NCBI GenBank assembly: GCA_030696775.1
Contig: JAUYRN010000033.1
Span: forward strand, 62,001-126,000
DNA: 64,000 bases
Origin: Sulfuricurvum sp.
Lineage (GTDB): Bacteria > Campylobacterota > Campylobacteria > Campylobacterales > Sulfurimonadaceae
Direction of reading: 5' to 3'
The notes beneath the pieces were generated by a model that saw only the letters and a list, made by a program, of their open reading frames with translations, did not search any database and had not been told where the DNA came from. Position 1 is the first letter of the stretch; every line of letters begins with the position of its first letter. Shown piece after piece: positions 37,737-46,991 of this stretch. Position numbers and translations under genes: made by a program.

Positions 37737-39623
37737 TTACGTAAACTCTATGGGGTCCATATCGATTTCACATAAGGGTGATTTTATGAACTTAATCGAA
37801 CGGATAAGCTCTGTGCTTTTATCACTGCGAAGCAAAATTTGAAATCGATATTTATCCGCAATTTTTTCAATCGGAGAAGCCCCAAAACCTACGATCTCGA
37901 TGGTGGGTATAGTTTTCAAAATCTCGACCACTTTTTCCATTTCACTTTTTGCTTTCATCCCATTTTTATGGGCAAACAACAATCGTGCTAATTTTTTATG
38001 GGGAGGATAACGTCCCTCTCGGATTTTAAGCTCATCTTTTAAAAACGTCTCATAATCATCCAAATATTGAGAAAAAAATGACTCATTAAAACTCTGTACG
38101 ATGACGGTAGAGTCATTCTTTCTCCCGCTACGTCCTGCGATTTGAACGAGAAGTGATAGTGCCTTCTCCCGTGCACGATAATCTGCTTGTCCCAATAGAT
38201 TATCAATCCCCATTACAACAGCCAGAGCAATGTCGTGATAATCATGCCCTTTTGAGAGCATCTGTGTCCCTACGAGCAGATCAATCTCACGATTATTAAA
38301 CGCTTTGAGCACTTTGGTGAGTTTGTTTTGCGTCGTAATCACATCGCGGTCAAATTGCTGTATTTTCAACTCAGCAAGATTTTTCTCAAAATGCTCCACC
38401 GCTTCCGCCGTCCCCAAACGTGTCGTACTCAAATGACCGCTTTGACATTTTGGACACACGCGCGGTAATACTTCAGTGTAGTTACAATAGTGACATTTCA
38501 AGGCACGAGCATTACGGTGCAAAGACATCCCAACACTGCAAAATGGACATTCGATCACATAACCGCAACTATCACAAACCATCGTTTTAAAATTAGCACG
38601 CGTAGGGATAAAAACAATTCCCTGATGACCTGCATTAAAATTTGAGACGATATATTCATCCAAAAATGGGGTCAATGCCTCGATGGAGGGCTCATACACA
38701 AAAGAGCGCTTGGAAGTGTAATAACCACCACGTAAACGATAATAAGGATATTTTGCATAACTGCCAAGACTTGGAGTTGCGCTCCCTAATACAACAGGAA
38801 TTTTTAGAAGAGAGCCTATGTAAATCGCCATATCCCGTGCATTGTAACGGGGACGGGAGGAAGATTTATAACTCTCATCATGCTCTTCATCCACAACGAT
38901 CAATCCTAAATCTTTGATCGGTAAAAATAAAGCCGACCGTGGACCTGCGATAATGCGTGCCGAACCGTCATAGATTTTTTCCAACGTAATCTTTTTTTGT
39001 TTTGGGGTCATTTTCGAGTGCCACAGTACGAACGACTCTCCGAAATGATGCTTAAATCGCTGTTCCATTTGGGGAGTGAGGGATATTTCAGGAAGAAGAA
39101 GCAAACACCGTTTCCCCTCCTGTAACACTTCATCCATACGTTTCATGTAGATTTCACTTTTACCGGCACCTGTATCACCGAAAAGAAGAGAGACGGGATG
39201 AGAACGGATGAAATCGAGGGCTTGGGATTGAGTGGGAGAGAGGGTGATATTTACTGCCGTATATTCTGTTAGCTGGATTCCCGCCTTCGCGGGAATGACG
39301 GGAGAGTTTTCAGTGCTGCGAAGGTGGAAATCCATCTTTTCAAACGGTACAAATAAACTTAATGCCTCCCCAAGAAAACACCCATAATACTCTGCCATAA
39401 ACTGCGCTATCTTGATTTGAGATTCAGAATACCTAAACGGAAGAATTTCCAAAATAGAATTCGTTTTAAAATCAGGTTTTTCTACTTCTGAGAGGACAAT
39501 AGCCTCTGTTTCTCGATTGGTAAGTTTGAGTGAAACTTTAATACCAAGGGAGAGTGGAATGTCAGAATAATAAGTAAGAGATTCAAGCGGAGAGCCCAAA
39601 AGGGCTAGGGAGTAAAAAAACAC
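37737..39623 (-). CDS. priA: Primosomal helicase PriA, with an in-frame repeat insertion
   Basis: 628 aa, GTG start. Walker A GDTGAGKS is at 149-156 and VDEEHD is Walker B. Four CxxC pairs (CDSC, CPFC, CHYC, CPKC) bind two zincs. PriA reloads the replisome at stalled forks. Residues about 108-118 (PVIPAKAGIQL) are encoded by a 30-bp dispersed palindrome placed in the linker between the DNA-binding N-domain and the helicase domain. The frame stays open, so the gene is probably functional. Eight bases follow the pilin-like gene. Confidence 0.92.
   Translation of the reverse strand: MFFYSLALLGSPLESLTYYSDIPLSLGIKVSLKLTNRETEAIVLSEVEKPDFKTNSILEILPFRYSESQIKIAQFMAEYYGCFLGEALSLFVPFEKMDFHLRSTENSPVIPAKAGIQLTEYTAVNITLSPTQSQALDFIRSHPVSLLFGDTGAGKSEIYMKRMDEVLQEGKRCLLLLPEISLTPQMEQRFKHHFGESFVLWHSKMTPKQKKITLEKIYDGSARIIAGPRSALFLPIKDLGLIVVDEEHDESYKSSSRPRYNARDMAIYIGSLLKIPVVLGSATPSLGSYAKYPYYRLRGGYYTSKRSFVYEPSIEALTPFLDEYIVSNFNAGHQGIVFIPTRANFKTMVCDSCGYVIECPFCSVGMSLHRNARALKCHYCNYTEVLPRVCPKCQSGHLSTTRLGTAEAVEHFEKNLAELKIQQFDRDVITTQNKLTKVLKAFNNREIDLLVGTQMLSKGHDYHDIALAVVMGIDNLLGQADYRAREKALSLLVQIAGRSGRKNDSTVIVQSFNESFFSQYLDDYETFLKDELKIREGRYPPHKKLARLLFAHKNGMKAKSEMEKVVEILKTIPTIEIVGFGASPIEKIADKYRFQILLRSDKSTELIRSIKFIKSPLCEIDMDPIEFT
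39271..39300 (-). repeat. Dispersed ATTCCCGC palindrome inside priA
   Basis: 30 bp, identical to 53564-53593: GATTCCCGC/GCGGGAAT arms around CTTC, flanked by AGCTG and GACG. Confidence 0.85.
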
Positions 39624-39631
39624 TTTTAAAT

Positions 39632-40102
39632 TTAGTTAGTCAAAGCAGCACACTTATTTGTACTTGCAACTGTGCAGTTAAATGCTCCAGTGGCAGGCAC
39701 ATACGTAAAAGTTGTATCCATATTATCTACCTTGAACACATACGTCCAACCAGCCCCACTACCCCCTACTGAATTATCCCAGTAACCATTCGTATCATCC
39801 TTTGTGACAATCCCATACTGTAACAACGTGCCGTTTGTAGCATTGCTATCATTATCATCAAATAAAGTAGTAGTTGTACCACTAACATTCAATCGGCTAA
39901 TATAAGCAGATTCACCTTTCATAAGCCGCCCCTGACGCTCACTCACGATGGCGGCACGAATGGCTGCCACATCACTACGCCCTTTGGCTATTTGTGCATC
40001 ATCACGTGTCGCTGCAAGTTTTGGAATCGCGATTGCCGCTAAAATCCCCAATACTACAATCACAAATACTAATTCTATCATTGTAAAAGCAGTTCGTTTC
40101 AT
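39632..40102 (-). CDS. Type IV pilin-like protein 1
   Basis: 156 aa. The class III leader MKRTA precedes F, then TMIELVFVIVVLGILAAIA, with the conserved Glu at position 5 after cleavage. The C-terminal part has two cysteines (CTVASTNKC) forming a likely disulfide loop. Start 40102 has AGGAT upstream. Could be a minor pilin or a type II secretion pseudopilin; no assembly ATPase is in the window. Confidence 0.8.
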   Translation of the reverse strand: MKRTAFTMIELVFVIVVLGILAAIAIPKLAATRDDAQIAKGRSDVAAIRAAIVSERQGRLMKGESAYISRLNVSGTTTTLFDDNDSNATNGTLLQYGIVTKDDTNGYWDNSVGGSGAGWTYVFKVDNMDTTFTYVPATGAFNCTVASTNKCAALTN

Positions 40103-40176
40103 CTTGATTATCCTATTGCACTGAGTTTTACGATTGCCCTGCAATCTTTAAAAATCAATTCAATACTTGATATGTA

Positions 40177-40200
40177 TTTTCCACTCATAAGAGTGGAAAA
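40177..40200. repeat. 10-bp hairpin between pilin-like genes 1 and 2
   Basis: Perfect arms TTTTCCACTC/GAGTGGAAAA around ATAA, 17 bases past the stop of pilin 2. Possible terminator or mRNA-stability structure. Confidence 0.5.
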
Positions 40201-40217
40201 AAGTAAAAAAGAACTCT

Positions 40218-40601
40218 TTAGTAGGTTACGCCTGAACCACCAAATACTTTGGTACCAATATTCCCTGCTTTTGAAGCAATTGAATTAGCGCCAAGACATC
40301 CAGCCGCTCCTGAACTTGCCCCTGCGGCAATAGTAATAGCACTAGAACCAGATACAGCACCTGTAAAACAACCATCATTAGCCAAAACTACATTCGTAGC
40401 ATTTGATGTTATATCAAGAGCACCCTTTGCAGTGTAATATGACCCGACATCAGCAATATAGGTAGCTAAATCATTTGCTGCTTTAGATGCTTTTGCATCA
40501 TCACGTGTTGCTGCAAGTTTTGGAATGGCAACTGCTGCCAAAATACCAAGAATAACGATAACGAAGATTAACTCGATCATAGTAAAACCTGAACGTTTCA
40601 T
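40218..40601 (-). CDS. Type IV pilin-like protein 2
   Basis: 127 aa. Leader MKRSG, then FTMIELIFVIVILGILAAVA. The first 40 residues are nearly identical to pilin-like protein 3. The short C-terminal region holds two cysteines (CFTG, CLGA). An AAGGAG ribosome site precedes the ATG. Paralogue of the next gene. Confidence 0.82.
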   Translation of the reverse strand: MKRSGFTMIELIFVIVILGILAAVAIPKLAATRDDAKASKAANDLATYIADVGSYYTAKGALDITSNATNVVLANDGCFTGAVSGSSAITIAAGASSGAAGCLGANSIASKAGNIGTKVFGGSGVTY

Positions 40602-40701
40602 GGCTTACTCCTTAAAGGTAGAATAAAGTAGTTACACTCGTAACTCTATTAGTATTATTTAACAAGATAGATTAATTACAGCTGAATTTATCACGTTCTT
40701 A

Positions 40702-41076
40702 TCAATAGGTTATACTCGATCCACCGAAGTCTTTTAAGCCAAGATTTCCTGCTTTTGAGGCAATAGAATGAGCAATAGTACAGTCCACAGTTGTTCCTGA
40801 TGATGCTATCGTAAGTAGCGCGCCATTGCTAGAGAAAGTGGATGTAAAGCAACCATCACTTGCAAGACTAACACCTGAGTTACTAGCGGTAGCTGAGCCA
40901 TGAGAGGTATAATATGCTCCTATATCACTAATGAATGTTGCTAAATTCATAGATGCCTTGGTTGCTTTTGCATCATCTCGAGTTGCTGCCAATCTTGGAA
41001 TTGCAACTGCTGCCAAAATTCCCAAAATAACGATAACAAAAATCAGTTCAACCATCGTAAATCCTGAACGTTTCAT
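40702..41076 (-). CDS. Type IV pilin-like protein 3
   Basis: 124 aa. Leader MKRSG, then FTMVELIFVIVILGILAAVA; the rest parallels protein 2 throughout, including two cysteines and the C-terminal GGSSITY versus GGSGVTY. Start 41076 is chosen because AAAGGA precedes it; an ATG at 41082 is too close. Probably a tandem duplicate of protein 2. Confidence 0.82.
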   Translation of the reverse strand: MKRSGFTMVELIFVIVILGILAAVAIPRLAATRDDAKATKASMNLATFISDIGAYYTSHGSATASNSGVSLASDGCFTSTFSSNGALLTIASSGTTVDCTIAHSIASKAGNLGLKDFGGSSITY

Positions 41077-41156
41077 AATCATTCCTTTAATTATAGATAC
41101 TAGATTGCACTTACAACCTTAGGGTGTATTATCATTACTTATTCTTTAGTCGTAGC

Positions 41157-42968
41157 TTAGAGTACAATTTTGTAAAGATAAACACACCAATAACTGTGGG
41201 ATGAGGTAAAAACTTTTTCCAGTTGTAAATTATTCTCAGCAGTATTGTTAATCTTATAACCTGAGAGGAGATATCGGCCACCCATTGTGTAAAAAAGCTC
41301 CGCATTAAAATAAAATTTTTCGATAATGGCTCCCTTTTGATACTCATCATAATTATAATTTTCTGCTATGAGGTAACATTTACTTCCCCAGTTCTCAATA
41401 AACTGGCGTGCATTTGGGTTAAAAATGAAGTTTTTTTCTACTAGTTGTCTAAACTGATGTTTGTACGAGAGAGGGTAGTTGACAGCATAACCATCCAAAG
41501 TATAAAAGCCATTATAAAGAGAAACTGCAGGATGAATTCCAACGCTTGCAACTCGATACTTCGATGGGTCTTGGGCTATGAAAACTTTTATCTCATCAAA
41601 CAGTACCGTGTCATAAAATTTCTGATATGTTATCCCTTTTGGATTTTGAAAAAATGGGGCAGATTCAAATGCTTGATTGAGTTGTAACAATGAGAGAATT
41701 GCCATGATTACGATACCAAATCGTATTTTTTTTAAAATGATTATGCCACTAAGAGCAAACAATACATACCAAATCGGAGTAAGAAGCAAAATGAAACGTG
41801 AGAAATCAAAGGTACTTAAGAAAGATATATTTTGCGAAAACTCAAGCCACCCTTGATAATACCAAAATCCATACCAAACACAACAACACAATGTAAAAAG
41901 TAAAAAAGCAAAAAACATTCTAAAATATTTTTGAATACCTAATGAAATTAAGGTTATAACAAAAAGGCTAGGAAGATAATATTTAGACATCAGCACGATT
42001 TCCCAAAATCCACTAAATAAAGATCCTATAAACACTACTGCGATACCTAAAGAAACAATTGGCGATAAATGATTTTTTAGCCACGTTAAAAATATAGCAA
42101 GGTTAAGGGTTGCTAATAGATAAAAAAACTGCAAATTTATCGAATGTGATTGTCCAAACAAAAAGGCATTGTGCCCCCCTCGGTATGCTCCCATAAAATC
42201 CACAGATTTTCTTACAAATTCACTTCGGTGAGAAATAAAATTATGTCCAATAAACATCTCATACACAAGACGATATTCTATAACTAGAAATACTACTCCC
42301 ATACTAAAAAGAGCAAGTAAAAGCTTATAGTTTATTTTTTTATTTAGTCCCATCTCACTTATAAAACTTACTCCAAGCGTAATTAAAAAAAATAAATACA
42401 CCAATACAAAATTACTAAAAAATGGAATAACTAGTAATGCGATCCAGTCAAACCATGTATCTTCATGTGATCTGATTTTTAAAAATACCAAGAGAACATA
42501 TGGAAGCAAAGCAACACCCAATCCCGTGGCTGTAAAAAATGGAGTAAGAGCAAATAAAAGCGATGAGACATGAATAATAAAGAGCTTAAAATCAATTGGC
42601 TTATCACGCAATAGATAGTTCAAATATAGATACAAACTGAGATATGCGATACTATGCATCAAAATTTCATTAATCGCTATAGCCACGAAGGGTTTAAAAA
42701 AAATAAAAAGCCAAACCAAATAATTAAACTCGCTGCCATACACTAGTCGAGGTAATCCACCCATCATATTAGGAATAATTTCCATTGAACCTGTGAAAAC
42801 CATTCCGCTATGGACTAAAATTTTCAATAAAGGAACGGTAATATCAAGATTATCATGGACACGGACATAATTATTCTCACCATAAATCATTAATGGTAAA
42901 AGATATAAAACAAGAGTCGTAATACTTACAAAAAACCAAAAATCATTACGATTTAATATATTTCTCAT
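41157..42968 (-). CDS. Multi-pass membrane protein, paralogue B
   Basis: 603 aa with about 12 predicted membrane helices and a soluble C-terminal region of roughly 150 residues. The first periplasmic loop holds VRVHDNLDITVP and NMMGGLPRLVYGSEF; the C-terminal region holds GFYTLDGYAVNYPLSYKH. The layout recalls GT-C glycosyltransferases and YfhO/DUF6044-type proteins, but I cannot name the family firmly. Its ATG overlaps the paralogue A stop (ATGA), so both are translated together. Confidence 0.6.
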   Translation of the reverse strand: MRNILNRNDFWFFVSITTLVLYLLPLMIYGENNYVRVHDNLDITVPLLKILVHSGMVFTGSMEIIPNMMGGLPRLVYGSEFNYLVWLFIFFKPFVAIAINEILMHSIAYLSLYLYLNYLLRDKPIDFKLFIIHVSSLLFALTPFFTATGLGVALLPYVLLVFLKIRSHEDTWFDWIALLVIPFFSNFVLVYLFFLITLGVSFISEMGLNKKINYKLLLALFSMGVVFLVIEYRLVYEMFIGHNFISHRSEFVRKSVDFMGAYRGGHNAFLFGQSHSINLQFFYLLATLNLAIFLTWLKNHLSPIVSLGIAVVFIGSLFSGFWEIVLMSKYYLPSLFVITLISLGIQKYFRMFFAFLLFTLCCCVWYGFWYYQGWLEFSQNISFLSTFDFSRFILLLTPIWYVLFALSGIIILKKIRFGIVIMAILSLLQLNQAFESAPFFQNPKGITYQKFYDTVLFDEIKVFIAQDPSKYRVASVGIHPAVSLYNGFYTLDGYAVNYPLSYKHQFRQLVEKNFIFNPNARQFIENWGSKCYLIAENYNYDEYQKGAIIEKFYFNAELFYTMGGRYLLSGYKINNTAENNLQLEKVFTSSHSYWCVYLYKIVL

Positions 42969-44818
42969 TCTTTAGTTAAATCAACCCGATACAGATACAT
43001 CGTCCAAAAAGTATTTTTATCTCTAAATTCTTGCATAAAAATTAAATTTTTTAATTGTGATTCTTCTATTTTATGTGCAGAAATAAGATACTTACCTCCG
43101 ATTGCAGAGTACGCCTTCATATCAAGACTTAACTTTTTGACTGTCGCATGTGAGCGAAAATTCAAAGAAGATTCACCACCATCAAACAAATAACACTTAC
43201 TTCCCCATCCTAAAAATATCTTACGATTCCCATCGTCTGTAGAGAGTGTTTTTTTAATAATTTTATAAAAACGATGTTTATATTCAAGGGGGTAACTGGT
43301 AACATAGCCATCAATTGTATAGAGTCCATTAAAAACTGCAATGGATGGTTCAAATCCAATACATCCGACACGATAAGTTGAAGGATCAGATTTGATGGAG
43401 TGTTTGATTTTTGTAAAAAGATCTTCAGCAAAATATGCTTTATACGTGAAGGGTGAATTCGGTGCTGAAAACTCCCTTATATTTAGTGTTGTATACGCTT
43501 GCATTAAAACAATTCCAATAATAAGAAGCGGAGCAAAATTAAATTTTCTAGCAATAATTACCATCCCTAATGCCACTATTATAAACCATATAACTGGCTG
43601 CAATAAGGCAATTCGTGCAAAATTAAATTCTCTTAAAATTGGAATAAAATGCGCAAGTGCTCCCGTGCCTTCATAAAACCATAATCCATACCAATAAGCA
43701 CATAAAAGCTGTACTAAAATCGCTCCATAAAAAAGACGATATTGTTTTTTAAAAATAAATAATGCAATACTTAAAATCATCAATATCGGCATAGCAAATT
43801 TATTGCCGGTAACAACTTGAATAGTCAAGGGAAAAAACAACAATGTAAAAAAAACAGCTATAAAAAGCAATGAAAATTGCCATGAAAGTCGCTTTTTGAG
43901 AAAAGTAGCTAAAATAACTAAAAGCATAAAAGGGATAATACTAACAGAGGCTAGAGTATCCATATCGGTTGTTCCATTAAGAAAAATTTGATGCGCTGCT
44001 CGATACGTTTCAAATAAAGTATTATTTTGAAGAGCACTAAACTCTTTTCTATGCGAAACAAATAAATGTTCGACAAAGGTATCATAAAATAATCGATACT
44101 CGACCATCAAAAATACCAATGACATCACAATAAGTGCCAATAAAAAAGAAGAATTAAATTTACGTTCTCTTATTAAATCAATAACCAACAAACTACCCAT
44201 TAATAAAAGAAAAAAGAAATATACAAGTATTAAGCTACTATAAAATGGTATTAAAACAATAATAGTCCAGTCATACCAGCGCCATGATCCACTTCTAATA
44301 TTTAAAAAAGCATACAATGCCAAAGGGATAGACGGAACACTTAGTCCCGCACCTGTATAAAATGGCAAGAGAGCAAACATCAATGAAACAGAATGGATAA
44401 TGAGTCGTCTATAGCGATTATGGGTAGGAACAAAGTAGCGATTTAACAATACAAACATACTAAAAAACGCACCAAGATGAATTATCGTTTCATTGATAGC
44501 AAAAGCTGTGAAGGGTGGAAAATAATAAAACAACCATACATAGACATTGAATTCTGTTCCATAAACAAGTCTTGGGAGTCCACCCATCATATTCGGGACA
44601 ATAGTATCTGAGGGTGCAAAGATTAATCCGCTCGAAGTCAGTGTTTTTAAAACAGGAAAAACAATATCAAGATTATCAAAAATCTGAACTTGTGTACCTT
44701 GACCAAAAAAATAGAGAGGAAATAAATATAGTTCTACCGCAAGTATTGTAAATAAAAAAAGAAACCTCTCATTATTTAGGAGGTTTCTATATACGTAATC
44801 ACTGATATTTTTAATCAA
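42965..44818 (-). CDS. Multi-pass membrane protein, paralogue A
   Basis: 617 aa, TTG start. It is collinear with paralogue B: FDNLDIVFP, NMMGGLPRLVYGTEF and GLYTIDGYVTSYPLEYKH match the same landmarks. Likely an envelope glycan or lipid-linked sugar enzyme working as a pair with B (inference). An acidic residue pair in the first outer loop would fit GT-C catalysis. The message may form a hairpin inside its first 20 codons. Confidence 0.6.
   Translation of the reverse strand: MIKNISDYVYRNLLNNERFLFLFTILAVELYLFPLYFFGQGTQVQIFDNLDIVFPVLKTLTSSGLIFAPSDTIVPNMMGGLPRLVYGTEFNVYVWLFYYFPPFTAFAINETIIHLGAFFSMFVLLNRYFVPTHNRYRRLIIHSVSLMFALLPFYTGAGLSVPSIPLALYAFLNIRSGSWRWYDWTIIVLIPFYSSLILVYFFFLLLMGSLLVIDLIRERKFNSSFLLALIVMSLVFLMVEYRLFYDTFVEHLFVSHRKEFSALQNNTLFETYRAAHQIFLNGTTDMDTLASVSIIPFMLLVILATFLKKRLSWQFSLLFIAVFFTLLFFPLTIQVVTGNKFAMPILMILSIALFIFKKQYRLFYGAILVQLLCAYWYGLWFYEGTGALAHFIPILREFNFARIALLQPVIWFIIVALGMVIIARKFNFAPLLIIGIVLMQAYTTLNIREFSAPNSPFTYKAYFAEDLFTKIKHSIKSDPSTYRVGCIGFEPSIAVFNGLYTIDGYVTSYPLEYKHRFYKIIKKTLSTDDGNRKIFLGWGSKCYLFDGGESSLNFRSHATVKKLSLDMKAYSAIGGKYLISAHKIEESQLKNLIFMQEFRDKNTFWTMYLYRVDLTKE
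44760..44788 (-). repeat. 9-bp inverted repeat in the early coding region of paralogue A
   Basis: AGAAACCTC and GAGGTTTCT pair perfectly around 11 bases, about codons 11-20. Confidence 0.5.
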
Positions 44819-45109
44819 AATAATTTTTCCCTTTTCAAATGCTAATGGTTAATTGAGTATTTTTGTATATAAATCATTTCAATATTTACACTAATATCTT
44901 TGAACTGGAAAAGTAAATGACACCACTATAATACAATGGAGCAACTCTCAATACAATCCTACTTTACTTGTTTATTCACTATGCCCAATTCTAAAAGTAT
45001 TTTACACTAATTAATCAATTAATGTTGAACGCAAGGGAAAAAATTGATAACACTGCCATCGATCTATCAATAATCATGTGCTTTAATTCTCGTTTATATT
45101 TTAAAGGCG
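44819..45109. other. Gene-free AT-rich divergent gap
   Basis: No ORF, RNA gene or repeat family seen. A small ATTAAT/ATTAAT palindrome lies at 45010-45023. It should hold the promoter of the membrane-protein pair, but I cannot place it. Confidence 0.5.
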
Positions 45110-45115
45110 TATAAT
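45110..45115 (+). promoter_or_regulatory. pckA -10 box
   Basis: TATAAT 50 bases before the pckA ATG; AAAAGGCG near 45150 is the ribosome site. Confidence 0.5.
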
Positions 45116-45164
45116 TCGCTTCATAATGTTGCTCGTTATTCGGGCTTAAAAGGCGAAATAGATC

Positions 45165-46751
45165 ATGAATACTGCAGAAATTGATACATTAGGGATAAAA
45201 AACTCCCAAAATATTTTTCATAATTTAACTTTTGATGAATTAATAGAGCATGAACTTCGTAACGGTGAATGCACCATGACCAGCAGCGGTGCAACCACTG
45301 TTGATACAGGAATCTTTACCGGTCGAAGTCCTAAAGACAAATATTTTGTCAACAGCGACCCATCCAATCAATACATAGCATGGGGAGATGTCAATAAAAA
45401 AATTGATAAAGCCGTTTTTGATGAGCTCTTGATCGTTGCACGTGAACAACTTTCTAATAAAGATTTGTATATCACTGATGTCTTTTGTGGCTCCAGTACT
45501 TCGAGTAAACGTTCTATTCGTTTTGTTTCAGAAATCGCATGGCAGTCTCATTTTGTCAAAAATATGTTTATTCGCCCTACATCCGAAGAGCTCAATGACT
45601 TTAAACCTCAATTTACCGTTCTCAATGCGTGTAAAGCGGTTAATAGCCAATGGGAAAATCATGGATTGAACTCGGAAGTGTTTGTTCTTTTTGATATCGA
45701 GGCCAATCTTTGTATTATCGGCGGTACGTGGTACGGTGGTGAAATGAAAAAAGGAATTTTTTCAATGATGAATTACTGGCTTCCGCTTGAGGGGAAACTG
45801 GCCATGCATTGTTCTGCTAACGTAGGACCTGCTGGCGATACTTGTCTCTTTTTCGGTCTTAGCGGAACAGGTAAGACCACCCTTTCAACCGATCCTCAAC
45901 GTGCGCTCATCGGTGATGACGAACACGGATGGGATGATGAGGGTGTTTTTAATTTCGAGGGTGGATGTTACGCAAAAGTGATCAATCTCGACCCTAAAAG
46001 CGAACCTGAAATCTACGCTGCTATCCGTAAAGGGGCACTGCTCGAAAATGTCGTTTATGACGAAGATGGTTTAGTCAATTATGAAGACGGCTCGAAAACG
46101 GAAAATACTCGGGTATCGTATCCTATTGAACACATCGACAATCATCAGCCTTCTCTTCAAGCTGCCCATCCTCAAAATATTATTTTTCTCTCTGCTGATG
46201 CTTTTGGTGTACTTCCTCCGGTTAGCAAACTTACTAAAGAACAAGCGATGTACTATTTCCTCAGTGGCTATACGGCCAAAGTTGCAGGAACTGAGCGCGG
46301 TATTACAGAACCTGTTGCAACATTCAGCTCATGTTTTGGAGAAGCGTTTTTACCTCTTCATCCGACCGTTTATGCAAAACTTTTAGGTGAAAAAATCGAT
46401 ATACATCACGTCAATGTTTATCTCGTTAACACAGGATGGACAGGCGGTGCTTACGGTGTCGGAAAACGTATGAGTATCAAAGATACGCGCGCATGTATCA
46501 ATGCTATTTTAGACGGTTCAATCAATGAGTCTGAATTTGATACTACTAATACTTTTGGATTTCATATACCAAAAACACTTGGATCCATCGATCCTGTAAT
46601 CCTTAATCCTCGTAATGCTTGGGCAGATCGTGATGCCTATCTCGTTCAGCGTGATAACTTAGCTAAACTCTTTATCAAAAACTTCAAAAAATATACGGAT
46701 GGAACAAGTGGATTTGATTATTCTGCTGCAGGTCCGAAAGTTATCGACTAA
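45165..46751 (+). CDS. pckA: ATP-dependent phosphoenolpyruvate carboxykinase
   Basis: 528 aa. The kinase-1a motif [11 protein letters not shown], the preceding HCSANVG, and DDEHGWDD are the ATP, metal and oxaloacetate residues. [10 protein letters not shown] near residue 50 is a family signature. It interconverts oxaloacetate and PEP. Confidence 0.95.
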   Translation: MNTAEIDTLGIKNSQNIFHNLTFDELIEHELRNGECTMTSSGATTVDTGIFTGRSPKDKYFVNSDPSNQYIAWGDVNKKIDKAVFDELLIVAREQLSNKDLYITDVFCGSSTSSKRSIRFVSEIAWQSHFVKNMFIRPTSEELNDFKPQFTVLNACKAVNSQWENHGLNSEVFVLFDIEANLCIIGGTWYGGEMKKGIFSMMNYWLPLEGKLAMHCSANVGPAGDTCLFFGLSGTGKTTLSTDPQRALIGDDEHGWDDEGVFNFEGGCYAKVINLDPKSEPEIYAAIRKGALLENVVYDEDGLVNYEDGSKTENTRVSYPIEHIDNHQPSLQAAHPQNIIFLSADAFGVLPPVSKLTKEQAMYYFLSGYTAKVAGTERGITEPVATFSSCFGEAFLPLHPTVYAKLLGEKIDIHHVNVYLVNTGWTGGAYGVGKRMSIKDTRACINAILDGSINESEFDTTNTFGFHIPKTLGSIDPVILNPRNAWADRDAYLVQRDNLAKLFIKNFKKYTDGTSGFDYSAAGPKVID

Positions 46752-46767
46752 ACCTTTGCCTCTCATT

Positions 46768-46787
46768 ATTCCTGCTTTTGCAGGAAT
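46768..46787 (+). terminator. pckA terminator
   Basis: Perfect 8-bp stem ATTCCTGC/GCAGGAAT with a TTTT loop, 16 bases after the stop. Similar in shape to the dispersed ATTCCCGC palindromes. Confidence 0.65.
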
Positions 46788-46813
46788 CTACAATTGATAA
46801 TACACTAATGTTC

Positions 46814-46933
46814 ATCTAAAATAATTTTCTTGAGAATTCAAAGATACTCGTGCTTAATAAAGTAAAGTAAAAGTATGAATACAATTTAAGAAATAAAATT
46901 TAGAGTTGAATTTTCAAGAAAATTATTTTAGAT
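46814..46933. repeat. 28-bp inverted repeats around a 64-bp centre
   Basis: Arms 46814-46841 and 46906-46933 pair at 27 of 28 positions. The centre is AT-rich with no ORF. It sits between the convergent pckA and glnA terminators. No obvious target-site duplication. Could be a miniature inverted-repeat element or the remains of one. Confidence 0.7.
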
Positions 46934-46957
46934 AAATATGATTAGTCAAAAGAGATC

Positions 46958-46983
46958 ACTATTCCCGAATAAACGGGAACAGT
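46958..46983 (-). terminator. glnA terminator
   Basis: In minus orientation ACTGTTCCCG pairs with CGGGAATAGT (one G-T pair), followed by a T-containing tail. Confidence 0.6.
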
Positions 46984-46991
46984 AGAAAAGT

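Noticed and set aside
45010-45023. ATTAAT palindrome upstream of pckA as an operator
   Set aside because: Too short and AT-rich to stand out in this background, with no second copy at a similar promoter.
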